DNA of 10,174 nt from Porphyrobacter sp. (GTDB lineage: Bacteria; Pseudomonadota; Alphaproteobacteria; Sphingomonadales; Sphingomonadaceae): positions 1 through 10,174 of the forward strand of contig JACIYY010000062.1 of NCBI GenBank assembly GCA_014359685.1, given 5' to 3'. Below are positions 1-6,604 of this stretch, in pieces; the stretch's first letter is position 1, and every line of letters begins with the position of its first letter. Under the pieces are notes generated by a model, which was not told where the DNA came from, ran no database searches, and saw nothing but the letters and a program-made list of their open reading frames with translations. The translations under genes and the position numbers were made by a program.

Positions 1-19
1 CAACAAGGATGACCGACTG

Positions 20-1414
20 ATGGCCGAGACGCGCACCGAAACCGACACGATGGGCGCGATCGACGTGCCCGCCGACCGCCTGTGGGGCGCGCAGACGCAG
101 CGCAGCCGCGAGAACTTCCGCATCGGCGGGGAGCGGATCCCGCTGCCGGTGGTGCACGCGCTGGGCACGATTAAGCGCGCCGCCGCGCTGACCAACCACC
201 GGCTCGGGCTGCTCGACGAAAAACTCGCCAACGCCATCGCCGCCGCCGCCGCCGAGGTCGCCGCCGGCACTCTCGACGATCATTTCCCGCTGGTCGTGTG
301 GCAGACCGGGTCGGGCACCCAGTCGAACATGAACGCCAACGAGGTGATCGCCAACCGCGCCAATATCGCGCTCGGCGGCCAGCCGGGCACCAAGTCGCCG
401 GTCCATCCCAACGATCATTGCAACATGAGCCAGTCGTCCAACGACACCTTCCCCAGCGCGATCCATGTCGCCGCTGCGGGCGAGGTGACGCGCAGCCTGC
501 TGCCGGCGCTGCGCCGGCTGCATGGCGAGCTGGCCGCCAAGGCGCAGGCCTGGGCGCACATCATCAAGATCGGCCGCACCCACACCCAGGACGCGACCCC
601 GCTGACGCTGGGGCAGGAATTTTCCGGCTATGCCCGGCAGGTCGAGGCCGGGATCGCGCGGCTGGAGCTGACGCTGCCCGGCCTGTTCGAGCTGGCGCAG
701 GGCGGCACGGCGGTGGGCACCGGCCTCAACGCGCCCAAAGGCTTTGCCGAAGGGGTGGCGGAGGAGATCGCCAAGGCCACCGGCCTGCCCTTCGTCACCG
801 CCCCCAACAAGTTCGAGGCGCTGGCATCGGAAGACGGGCTGGTGTTCGCGCATGGGGCGATCAACGCGCTTGCCGCCGCGCTCTACAAGATCGCCAACGA
901 CATCCGCTTTCTCGGCTCCGGCCCGCGCTCGGGGCTGGGCGAGCTGGCGCTGCCCGAGAACGAGCCCGGCTCCTCGATCATGCCGGGCAAGGTCAACCCG
1001 ACCCAGTGCGAGGCCATGACGCAGGTCTGCGCGCAGATCTTCGGCAATCACGCGACGCTGACCTTCGCCGACAGCCAGGGCCATTTCGAGCTCAACGTCT
1101 ATCGCCCGGTGATCGCGTTCAACTTCCTGCAATCGGTCAAGCTGATGGCCGATGCGGCGGACAGCTTCACCGCCAACCTGCTGACGGGGCTCCAGCCGCG
1201 CGAGGACAACATCAAGCGCGGGCTCGACAATTCGCTGATGCTGGTGACCGCGCTGGCGCCCACGATCGGCTATGACAAGGCCGCCGCCATCGCCAAGACC
1301 GCGCACAGGCAGGGGCTGACGCTGCGCGAGGCGGCGATCGCCAGCGGCCATGTCAGCGGCGAGACGTTCGACCGCGTGGTCCGGCCGGAGACGATGCTCG
1401 GCCCCGACGCCTGA
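20..1414 (+). CDS. fumC: Class II fumarate hydratase (fumarase C)
   Basis: This enzyme catalyses the reversible hydration of fumarate to L-malate in the TCA cycle. It is a cytosolic homotetramer of the aspartase/fumarase superfamily that needs no iron-sulfur cluster. The 464-residue length is typical of the family. The sequence shows GSGTQSNMN (97-105), SSNDTFPSA (139-147), GRTHTQDA (185-192), [10 protein letters not shown] (228-237) and the superfamily signature [10 protein letters not shown] (317-326). His188 and Ser318 fall at the same numbers as the catalytic residues of E. coli FumC. The ATG at 20 follows an AAGGAT ribosome-binding site at 5-10. An upstream reading frame ends in TGA at 18-20, overlapping this ATG by one base (TGATG), so fumC may be coupled to a preceding gene outside the window. 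The next gene starts 8 bp after the stop. Identification is secure. Confidence 0.97.
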   Translation: MAETRTETDTMGAIDVPADRLWGAQTQRSRENFRIGGERIPLPVVHALGTIKRAAALTNHRLGLLDEKLANAIAAAAAEVAAGTLDDHFPLVVWQTGSGTQSNMNANEVIANRANIALGGQPGTKSPVHPNDHCNMSQSSNDTFPSAIHVAAAGEVTRSLLPALRRLHGELAAKAQAWAHIIKIGRTHTQDATPLTLGQEFSGYARQVEAGIARLELTLPGLFELAQGGTAVGTGLNAPKGFAEGVAEEIAKATGLPFVTAPNKFEALASEDGLVFAHGAINALAAALYKIANDIRFLGSGPRSGLGELALPENEPGSSIMPGKVNPTQCEAMTQVCAQIFGNHATLTFADSQGHFELNVYRPVIAFNFLQSVKLMADAADSFTANLLTGLQPREDNIKRGLDNSLMLVTALAPTIGYDKAAAIAKTAHRQGLTLREAAIASGHVSGETFDRVVRPETMLGPDA

Positions 1415-1422
1415 GCGACCCG

Positions 1423-1680
1423 GTGGCCGCGCCCTACCATCCGCCGGTCAAGCACTCGGTGGAGGTCGCCGGGCACCGCACCTCGATCAGCCTGGAGCCG
1501 CTGTTCTGGCAGATGCTGCGCGACGCCGCGCAGCACGAAGGGGTGGCGCTCAGCACGCTGGTGGCGCGGATCGATGCCGAGCGCATCCGTGCCCCCCGGC
1601 CGCCGGGGCTGGCCGGGGCGGTGCGGCTGTGGCTGGTGGCGCGCCTGCTCGATGACGCACCGCCGGGCGCCGGTCAGTAG
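1423..1680 (+). CDS. Small ribbon-helix-helix domain protein downstream of fumC
   Basis: This 85-residue protein resembles the alphaproteobacterial ribbon-helix-helix family (Pfam RHH_4 type). The core KHSVEVAGHRTSISLEPLFW (about 10-29) gives the predicted beta-ribbon and the start of helix 1. HEGVALSTLVARIDAER (38-54) gives the turn and helix 2. The tail GLAGAVRLWLVARLL (62-76) is the usual C-terminal helix. Ribbon-helix-helix proteins normally dimerise and bind DNA through the paired strands, but the target here is unknown. The start is GTG at 1423, 8 bp after the fumC stop, with no clear ribosome-binding site, so co-transcription and translational coupling with fumC are likely. Its last 7 bp overlap the end of the convergent gene on the minus strand. 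Family assignment is good from memory of the motif. A role in regulating fumC would be only a guess. Confidence 0.85.
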   Translation: MAAPYHPPVKHSVEVAGHRTSISLEPLFWQMLRDAAQHEGVALSTLVARIDAERIRAPRPPGLAGAVRLWLVARLLDDAPPGAGQ

Positions 1681-1916
1681 GTCGCGGGCGGATCGCTGGC
1701 CGGGAAGCTCTCGTCGCTGGCTTCGTCGGCAGCGGTCCACGCCCGGCGCGGAGGGTCGCCCATTGCCTCCGGCCCGGCATCGCGGATTCGGGCGAAGTTC
1801 TCATCATCCCCCTGCCCGCTGGCAAAGGCCACCCCGCCATCGCCCCTGCTGCCGGAGAAATACCGGTATCCCGCATATCCCAGCGCGCCCAGCGCCGCCA
1901 ATCTGATCAGACTCAT
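1674..1916 (-). CDS. Small membrane-anchored hypothetical protein with DESFPASDPP tail
   Basis: This is an 80-residue protein of unknown function. Residues 4-20 (IRLAALGALGYAGYRYF) form a short hydrophobic, Gly/Ala-rich segment that could be a single membrane anchor. The rest is hydrophilic and acidic. It ends in DEASDESFPASDPP followed by ATY; this kind of tail recurs in short proteins of alphaproteobacteria and suggests a conserved family of unknown role. The ATG at 1916 has a good ribosome-binding site (GAAAGG, 1925-1930 on the complement) 8 bases upstream, which supports it as a real gene. Its stop codon lies inside the last codons of the convergent ribbon-helix-helix gene. It diverges from galU across 141 bp. 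A 7-bp inverted repeat encloses its ribosome-binding site and start codon. Confidence 0.75.
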   Translation of the reverse strand: MSLIRLAALGALGYAGYRYFSGSRGDGGVAFASGQGDDENFARIRDAGPEAMGDPPRRAWTAADEASDESFPASDPPATY

Positions 1917-1943
1917 GGTGCCTGCCTTTCATTCATGCACCAT
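1915..1943 (-). promoter_or_regulatory. Inverted repeat enclosing the ribosome-binding site of the 80-residue gene
   Basis: ATGGTGC (1915-1921) and GCACCAT (1937-1943) form a perfect 7-bp inverted repeat with a 15-base loop. In the minus-strand transcript the loop contains the GAAAGG ribosome-binding site and the stem includes the first two bases of the ATG start. It could therefore be an RNA hairpin that restricts translation initiation, or a DNA operator in the 141-bp region shared with galU. The repeat is directly visible; its function is inferred. No convincing promoter boxes are seen between 1917 and 2057, and galU has no strong ribosome-binding site. Confidence 0.35.
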
Positions 1944-2057
1944 CCAACGCGCAGGCGCCGCGATGGTTCATGAGCCCTGCCGGACCGGGGCAGAATTGCT
2001 GCGCCGCAACACGAATCGGCTTGCCGGCCACGCGCCGCCCCGGTAATCCGCCACGCC

Positions 2058-2936
2058 ATGACCAGCACCCGCAAACCGATCCGCAAGGCCGTGTTCCCCG
2101 TCGCGGGGCTGGGCACCCGCTTCCTGCCGGCGACCAAGGCCATCCCCAAGGAGCTGCTGCCGATCGTCGATCGACCGCTGATCCAGTATGCGGTCGAAGA
2201 GGCGCGCGAGGCGGGGATCGAACAGATGATCTTCGTCACCGGCCGGGGCAAGACCGCGCTGGTCGAGAATTTCGACATCGCCTACGAGCTGGAAGCGACG
2301 ATGGCCGCGCGGGGCAAGGACCTGTCGGTGCTCGATCCGACCCGCTTCACCCCCGGCAACCTCATCACCGTGCGCCAGCAGGTGCCGATGGGCCTCGGCC
2401 ATGCGGTGTGGTGCGCGCGTGCCATCGTCGGCGACGAGCCCTTCGCGGTGCTGCTGCCCGACGAGCTGATGGTCGGCACGCCCGGCTGCACCGCGCAGAT
2501 GGTGGAGGCCTATAACGAGGTCGGCGGCAACCTGATCTCGGTGCTCGAAGTGCCGATGGAGGAGGTCTCCAGCTACGGCGTGATCGACCCGGGCGAAAGC
2601 CGCGGTGCGCTGACCGAAGTGCGCGGGCTGGTCGAAAAGCCCAGGGTCGAAGACGCGCCGTCGAACAAGATCGTCTCGGGCCGCTACATCCTCCAGCCGG
2701 AGGTGATGCGCGCGCTGGAATCGCAGGAAAAGGGCGCGGGCGGAGAGATCCAGCTGACCGATTCGATGGCCAAGATGATCGGCCATCAGCCGTTCCACGC
2801 GGTCACCTTCAAAGGCCGCCGGTTCGATTGCGGCAGCAAGACCGGCTTTGTCGAGGCGACCCTGGCGCTGGCGCTGGAGCGCGAGGATATGGGCGCGGAA
2901 GTCCGCAAGATCGCCGAGCGCCTGCTCGCCCGCTGA
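2058..2936 (+). CDS. galU: UTP--glucose-1-phosphate uridylyltransferase (UDP-glucose pyrophosphorylase)
   Basis: This enzyme makes UDP-glucose from UTP and glucose-1-phosphate in the cytosol, supplying glucosyl donors for exopolysaccharide, lipopolysaccharide or glycosphingolipid and osmolyte synthesis. The 292-residue length fits bacterial GalU. The nucleotidyltransferase signature is present: FPVAGLGTRFLPATKAIPKE (13-32). Further conserved elements are LPDE (133-136), VEKP (192-195), GRYIL (208-212), GEIQLTD (229-235) and FKGRRFDCG (251-259). The ATG at 2058 puts the nucleotide-binding loop at the usual distance from the N terminus, although no clear ribosome-binding site precedes it. It appears to be a single-gene unit. 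The IS630 relic begins within about 15-30 bp of its stop. A reading frame of 355 codons antisense to it is a GC-rich shadow. Confidence 0.96.
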   Translation: MTSTRKPIRKAVFPVAGLGTRFLPATKAIPKELLPIVDRPLIQYAVEEAREAGIEQMIFVTGRGKTALVENFDIAYELEATMAARGKDLSVLDPTRFTPGNLITVRQQVPMGLGHAVWCARAIVGDEPFAVLLPDELMVGTPGCTAQMVEAYNEVGGNLISVLEVPMEEVSSYGVIDPGESRGALTEVRGLVEKPRVEDAPSNKIVSGRYILQPEVMRALESQEKGAGGEIQLTDSMAKMIGHQPFHAVTFKGRRFDCGSKTGFVEATLALALEREDMGAEVRKIAERLLAR

Positions 2937-2949
2937 CTGCCCGGCCCCG

Positions 2950-3270
2950 ATCTGCGATCGAGGCCGCCGCACTGAGGCGGCGAAGATCGGCGGCGTGACG
3001 CTGCAGATCGTGCGTGATTGGTCGATCCGGTGCAACGCCCGGAGTCGCGGTTGCGCAGGCCGGGTTGCCTAGGACCGGCAAGCTCGAGGTCCCCGCCAGT
3101 CTCGGCATCGCCGCGTTGCCGGGCAGATGCCCCGAGCTGAACCCGGGTCGAGAACATCTGGCCGTTCATGCGCGACAACTGGCCCTCCAACCCGTGTCTT
3201 CACATTCCACGACACATCGTCGACCGCTGCTGCCAAGCCTGCAACGAGCTCGTCGACCAGCCCTCGCGCT
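2950..3270 (+). pseudogene. Decayed IS630-family transposase relic with internal deletion and frameshifts
   Basis: This region between galU and uvrD has no intact gene but retains two pieces of an IS630-family (DDE, Tc1/mariner-related) transposase. The first piece, 2968-3039, reads RTEAAKIGG...Q.VRDW...RCNA and matches the N-terminal helix-turn-helix pattern (EAAxIGGMDRQTLRDWVxRFNA). In the next frame, 3044-3145 reads VAVAQAGLPRTGKLEVP...CPELNP and matches the family's DQAGWHxTGKLxVP...PELNP. One extra G in 3145-3147 shifts to ENIWPFMRDNW (3150-3182). An extra C near 3192 then gives RVFTFHD, and a missing base near 3214 restores IVDRCC...NELVDQPSR, which runs to about 3269. Some 100 of roughly 340 residues remain. 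The middle, with the first catalytic Asp, is gone. The second Asp is replaced by Ala, and Trp-His of GWH reads Leu-Pro. It is clearly non-functional. No terminal repeats or target duplication were recognised. Family is assigned from remembered motifs, not a search. Confidence 0.85.
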
Positions 3271-5583
3271 TCACTCCGCCGCCAGCGTGACGAAGCTGTC
3301 GATCACCCGTTTGGTGCCGCTGGTCTCGAAGGCGATCTCCAGCCGGTTCCCTTCCTGCCCGATGACCGCGCCATAGCCGAACTTGTCGTGGAACACGCGC
3401 GCGCCGATGGCAATGTCGCCGCGCGGGCGAGCGGCGAAGCTGGCGGCGCTGCGGGTGGTTTCGCGGATGCGCGCCGGCGCCGTGTCGTAGCCGGTGGCGA
3501 GCGCGCGCTGCCAGCCGGGGCCGCGGGCCTGCGCCCGGCCGGGCGCGGCGGTGGACAGATGCGCGAAGGGATCCTCGGTCTCGGTCCAGTTGGCCCGCCA
3601 CAGGCTGGCGCCGCCGGTCATGCTGGTTTCGGCCGCGACATGGTCGGCCGGCAGTTCGCCGACGAAGCGGCTGGGGATTGAGCTGGTCCACTGGCCATAG
3701 ATGCGCCGGTTGGCCGCGTGCAGGATGGTGCAGCGGCGCCGGGCGCGGGTGATCGCGACATAGGCGAGGCGCCGCTCCTCCTCCAGACTGGCGAGCCCGC
3801 CCTCGTCGAGCGCACGCTGGCTGGGGAACACCCCTTCCTCCCAGCCGGGCAGGAAGACGTGGTCGAATTCCAGCCCCTTGGCGGCATGGATGGTCATGAT
3901 CGTGACCTTCTGGGTGTCGTCGGCGGCTTCGTTGTCCATCACCAGCCCGACATGTTCGAGGAAATCGCCCAGCGTCGGGTACTCCTCCATCGCACGCGCC
4001 AGCTCGGCCAGGTTCTCGGCCCGCCCGGCGCTTTCGGGCGTGCGGTCGGCGGCCAGCATGGCATCGTAGCCGCTCTCCTTCAGCACCACCCGCAGCAATT
4101 CGGACGGCGTGACCTGCGCGGCAAGCTCGCGCCAGCGCAGGAAGTGGCGCATCAGCGCGCCGATGGTGGCGCCGGCACGCGCCGGCAGCTCGTCGCTGTC
4201 GGCGAGGTGCAGCGCAGCGGCGGCGAGGGGAAGGCCGCTGCGCCGGGCATGGCTGTGCATCTTTTCCAGCGTCTTGGCGCCGAGCCCGCGCTTGGGCTGA
4301 TTATAAATCCGCTCGAAGGCGAGGTCGTCGGCCGGCTGGGCGATCACGCGCAGATAGGCCAGCGCATCGCGGATCTCGGCCCGCTCGTAGAAGCGGAAGC
4401 CGCCGACGATGCGGTAATTGAGGCCGATCTGGATGAACCGGTCCTCGAACTCGCGGGTCTGGTATTGCGCCCGCACCAGGATCGCGACGCGGTCGAGCGG
4501 GGCGCCCTCCCGCTCCAGCCGCTCGATCTCCTCGCCGACCCGGCGGGCCTCCTCCGGCCCGTCCCATACGCCGATGACGCGCACCTTCTCGCCGCCGCCG
4601 GCCTCGGTCCACAAGGCCTTGCCGAGGCGGTCGCGGTTGGCGGCGATCAGCCCGGAGGCGGCAGCGAGGATCTGCGGGGTGGAGCGATAGTTCTGTTCCA
4701 GCCGGATCACTGCCGCGCCGGGAAAATCCTTCTCGAAGCGCAGGATGTTGGCCACCTCCGCGCCGCGCCAGGAATAGATCGACTGGTCGTCATCCCCGAC
4801 CACGCACAGGTTCCGGCGTTCCTGCGCCAGCAGCCGCAGCCACAGATACTGGACCGCATTGGTGTCCTGATATTCGTCCACCATGATGTATTTGAAGCGC
4901 CGCTGGTACTGCTCCAGCACGTCGCGGTGGCGGCGCAGGACGTTTAGCATGTGCAGCAGCAGATCGCCGAAATCGCAGGCGTTCAGCGCCAGCAGCCGCC
5001 GCTGATAGGCCTCGTAGAATTGCTGCCCGCGCCCATCGGCGAAGCTTTCGTTCTCCACCGCGCCGAGATCGGACGGATTGAGCCCGCGATTCTTCCAGCC
5101 GTCGATCAGCCCGGCCAGCTGGCGGGCGGTCCAGCGCTTCTCGTCCAGGCCATTGTCGAGGATCAATTGCTTGAGCAGGCGCAGCTGGTCGTCGGTGTCG
5201 ATGATCGTGTAATTGGCTTGCAGCCCCGCCAGTTCGGCGTGTTTGCGGAGCATTCTGGCGCAGATCGAATGGAACGTGCCCAGCCACGGCATGCCTTCCA
5301 CAGCCTCGCCGATCAGCTCGCCCACCCGGTGGCGCATCTCGCGTGCGGCCCGGTTGGTGAAGGTGACGCACAGGATCTCCGAAGGCCAGGCCCGCCGGGT
5401 GCCGACCAGCCATGCGAGCCGGGCGGTCAGGGCGGCGGTTTTCCCCGTACCGGCGCCCGCCAGCATCAGCACCGGCCCCTCCGTGGTCAGCACCGCCTGG
5501 CGCTGCGGCGGGTTCAGCCGCGCAAGCCATGGCGGGGTGTCCGCAGCGGGGCCGGGATCGGGGGGGAGCGGACTGTCGGTCAC
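3271..5583 (-). CDS. uvrD: UvrD/PcrA-type superfamily 1A DNA helicase
   Basis: This is an ATP-dependent 3'-5' DNA helicase of 770 residues. The family unwinds DNA in nucleotide excision and mismatch repair and clears replication and transcription conflicts. All SF1A motifs are present: Q-motif LNPPQRQAV (23-31), Walker A AGAGTGKT (42-49), motif Ia FTNRAA (75-80), Walker B VDEYQDT (235-241), motif III GDDDQSIYSWRGA (263-275), motif IV QNYRS (297-301), motif V TIHAAKGLEFDHVF (564-577) and motif VI YVAITRAR (608-615). The segment at about 726-766 (ARVFHDKFGYGAV...VIDSFV) is the C-terminal Tudor-like domain, which in PcrA/UvrD contacts RNA polymerase. The start is GTG at 5583 with no strong ribosome-binding site; the next in-frame Met (40) would cut into Walker A. 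The stop lies directly at the end of the IS630 relic, but the C terminus looks complete. UvrD and PcrA cannot be told apart here. Confidence 0.95.
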   Translation of the reverse strand: MTDSPLPPDPGPAADTPPWLARLNPPQRQAVLTTEGPVLMLAGAGTGKTAALTARLAWLVGTRRAWPSEILCVTFTNRAAREMRHRVGELIGEAVEGMPWLGTFHSICARMLRKHAELAGLQANYTIIDTDDQLRLLKQLILDNGLDEKRWTARQLAGLIDGWKNRGLNPSDLGAVENESFADGRGQQFYEAYQRRLLALNACDFGDLLLHMLNVLRRHRDVLEQYQRRFKYIMVDEYQDTNAVQYLWLRLLAQERRNLCVVGDDDQSIYSWRGAEVANILRFEKDFPGAAVIRLEQNYRSTPQILAAASGLIAANRDRLGKALWTEAGGGEKVRVIGVWDGPEEARRVGEEIERLEREGAPLDRVAILVRAQYQTREFEDRFIQIGLNYRIVGGFRFYERAEIRDALAYLRVIAQPADDLAFERIYNQPKRGLGAKTLEKMHSHARRSGLPLAAAALHLADSDELPARAGATIGALMRHFLRWRELAAQVTPSELLRVVLKESGYDAMLAADRTPESAGRAENLAELARAMEEYPTLGDFLEHVGLVMDNEAADDTQKVTIMTIHAAKGLEFDHVFLPGWEEGVFPSQRALDEGGLASLEEERRLAYVAITRARRRCTILHAANRRIYGQWTSSIPSRFVGELPADHVAAETSMTGGASLWRANWTETEDPFAHLSTAAPGRAQARGPGWQRALATGYDTAPARIRETTRSAASFAARPRGDIAIGARVFHDKFGYGAVIGQEGNRLEIAFETSGTKRVIDSFVTLAAE

Positions 5584-5723
5584 GGCGAACAGCTAGGGAA
5601 CAACGGCTGGTCGCGCAAGCCTGCCGGGTCGCCCCGGCGCAGCGGCGGCGCCGGAACCCTGCCGTCCGGTGGCCCGTTGGGGCCGCCGTAGGACGAGTTA
5701 CCACAGATCAAGGAGAGTTCGAG
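5584..5723. promoter_or_regulatory. Divergent intergenic region between uvrD and the secreted repeat protein
   Basis: These 140 bp must hold the promoters of two divergent genes. A 7-bp perfect inverted repeat, CCGGCGC (5634-5640) and GCGCCGG (5648-5654), lies in the middle with a 7-base spacer. At this GC content such repeats arise easily, so an operator role is only possible. A strong ribosome-binding site, AAGGAGAG at 5710-5717, serves the plus-strand gene with 6 bases to its ATG. I cannot assign -35 and -10 boxes with confidence. Confidence 0.4.
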
Positions 5724-6542
5724 ATGCGCAAGATCATGCTGGCCGGTGCCGCCGCTGCGGCGTTCACCTTCGGCGCCATGCCCTCGGTCATCAGCGCCCA
5801 GACCGCCGCTGCCCCCGATGCCTCCACCAACAGCGTTGCCGACAAGCGGGAGATGAGCGCTCAGGAACGGGCGGAATATGATTCATGGCCGCCCGAGACG
5901 CGCGCGATGTATGATGCGCTGGAGCCCGACTATCAGGCCTATTACTGGACGCTTACGCCCGAACAGCGTGAGGCCTACGCCTATCTGACCGACGAGCAGC
6001 GCGCCCAGCTCGCAGGGCTCACGCCCGAGCAGCAGGCTCAGGCGTGGGCCTCGATCACGGCCCAGGTCCGCTCGATGCAGAGCGGGGCTGCGGCAAGCCC
6101 GGGCAGCACCGCTACTCCGCCGACGGCGGGGACGAGTGGGACCACCGGGATGAGCGGCATGGCCGGGCACAGCGGCACGGCGGATGACAGCGGGATGTCG
6201 GGCACCACCGGAGCCACCGGCACCGCTGGCACCTCCGGCACCAGCGGCATGGCTGGCACCAGCGGGATGGCCGGCCACAGCGGCATGGCCGGCATGTCCG
6301 GCACCGCTGGCATGGCCGGCGCCAGCGGAACGGCGAGCGGGTCGACAATGCCGCCGCCCACGGGTCAGGCGATGCCGAGCGCGCGTGCCGGCATGACCAG
6401 CAGCGCGACCGGGAACGTCCAGTTCACCCGCACCGAGATGGTGCAGCCGACGCCCAATGCGCAGCGTCCGTCCGAATATCCGGTCTGCACCGCGCAGCGC
6501 CAGGACAGCTGCATCAATCGCAGCGCGGCTCGCGAGCGCTGA
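5724..6542 (+). CDS. Secreted repeat protein: 11-residue helical repeats plus Gly-X-X tract
   Basis: This is a 272-residue protein of unknown function. The ATG at 5724 is chosen over the longer open frame (which extends back to 5412, antisense to uvrD) because AAGGAGAG sits just upstream and the new N terminus is a clear signal peptide. The signal has MRK, a hydrophobic Ala-rich core, and a likely cut after Ala25 (VISA-Q), so the protein should be periplasmic or exported. Residues 44-109 are six contiguous 11-residue repeats with the pattern L-T-P-E-Q-R-x-x-Y-x-x. Residues 136-204 are 23 triplets, 22 starting with Gly (GTS, GMA, GHS and so on), with eight Met and two His. The C-terminal region (about 224-272) contains EYPVCTAQRQDSC, with two cysteines that could form a disulfide in the periplasm. 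This ending recalls sphingomonad hypothetical proteins I have seen. A bidirectional hairpin terminator follows. Existence is well supported; function is unknown. Confidence 0.85.
   Translation: MRKIMLAGAAAAAFTFGAMPSVISAQTAAAPDASTNSVADKREMSAQERAEYDSWPPETRAMYDALEPDYQAYYWTLTPEQREAYAYLTDEQRAQLAGLTPEQQAQAWASITAQVRSMQSGAAASPGSTATPPTAGTSGTTGMSGMAGHSGTADDSGMSGTTGATGTAGTSGTSGMAGTSGMAGHSGMAGMSGTAGMAGASGTASGSTMPPPTGQAMPSARAGMTSSATGNVQFTRTEMVQPTPNAQRPSEYPVCTAQRQDSCINRSAARER
5853..6050 (+). repeat. Six contiguous 11-residue protein repeats
   Basis: Residues 44-109 of the secreted protein divide exactly into MSAQERAEYDS, WPPETRAMYDA, LEPDYQAYYWT, LTPEQREAYAY, LTDEQRAQLAG and LTPEQQAQAWA. Position 1 is Leu/Trp/Met, positions 2-3 are mostly Thr/Ser/Pro/Glu then Pro/Ala/Asp, position 4 is acidic or Gln, position 6 is Arg/Gln, and position 9 is often Tyr. 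The T-P-E-Q start of each unit resembles a helix N-cap, so an array of short helices is likely. The repeat is seen at protein level; the DNA units have diverged. Confidence 0.8.
6129..6335 (+). repeat. Gly-X-X triplet tract (9-nt periodic)
   Basis: The tract has twenty-three in-frame triplets, residues 136-204 of the secreted protein, of which 22 begin with Gly; the exception is DDS at triplet 7. The second position is Thr, Met, His or Ala and the third is Ser, Ala or Thr. The DNA has a 9-base period (GGC/GGG-NNN-NNN) with near-duplicate blocks such as GGCATGGCCGGC, which suggests growth by slippage. It contains no proline, unlike typical collagen-like repeats. Confidence 0.85.
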
Positions 6543-6570
6543 TCGCTCCCACCGCAGCGCCAGCGCGCCA

Positions 6571-6604
6571 AAAGGGCTGCCCGGAGCGATCCGGGTGGCC
6601 CTTT
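6571..6604. terminator. Bidirectional hairpin terminator with GCGA tetraloop
   Basis: The left arm is AAAGGGCTGCCCGGA (6571-6585), the loop is GCGA (6586-6589, a GNRA-type tetraloop), and the right arm is TCCGGGTGGCCCTTT (6590-6604). The 15-bp stem is fully paired, with two adjacent G-U wobbles on the plus-strand RNA. The plus strand ends in CCCTTT and the minus strand in CCCTTTT, so it can stop both the secreted-protein transcript and the convergent rsmD transcript. The rsmD stop codon (TAA, 6605-6603) lies inside its outer end. Confidence 0.85.

Noticed and set aside
1..20. 3' end of an upstream gene ending at TGA 18-20
   Set aside because: Only about five codons are visible. The TGATG overlap is suggestive but nothing can be identified, so it is noted under fumC only.
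298..1275. 325-codon frame inside fumC
   Set aside because: It is an Arg/Ala/Gly-rich shifted reading of fumC, and the real frame has full-length conserved motifs.
2963..2981. GCCGCC/GGCGGC hairpin as a galU terminator
   Set aside because: The stem is only 6 bp with no T-run, and it lies inside sequence explained as transposase coding remnant.
1968..3035. 355-codon open frame antisense to galU
   Set aside because: It lies wholly across galU, has His/Arg/Gly-rich composition typical of a GC-rich shadow frame, shows no recognisable domain, and extends into the IS relic.
3127..3681. Plus-strand 184-codon frame crossing from the IS relic into uvrD
   Set aside because: Only a short piece (RVFTFHD) matches the transposase; the rest is antisense to uvrD.
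3718..4947. 409-codon open frame antisense to uvrD, with further antisense frames to 5691
   Set aside because: The opposite strand encodes a helicase with every motif intact. The antisense translation is low-complexity and lacks any family features.
5412..5723. N-terminal extension of the secreted protein back to 5412
   Set aside because: It is antisense to the start of uvrD and would bury a good signal peptide. The ATG at 5724 has a strong ribosome-binding site.
6129..6335. CRISPR-like or minisatellite array
   Set aside because: The periodicity is 9 nt and in frame within a protein with a signal peptide; there are no spacers.
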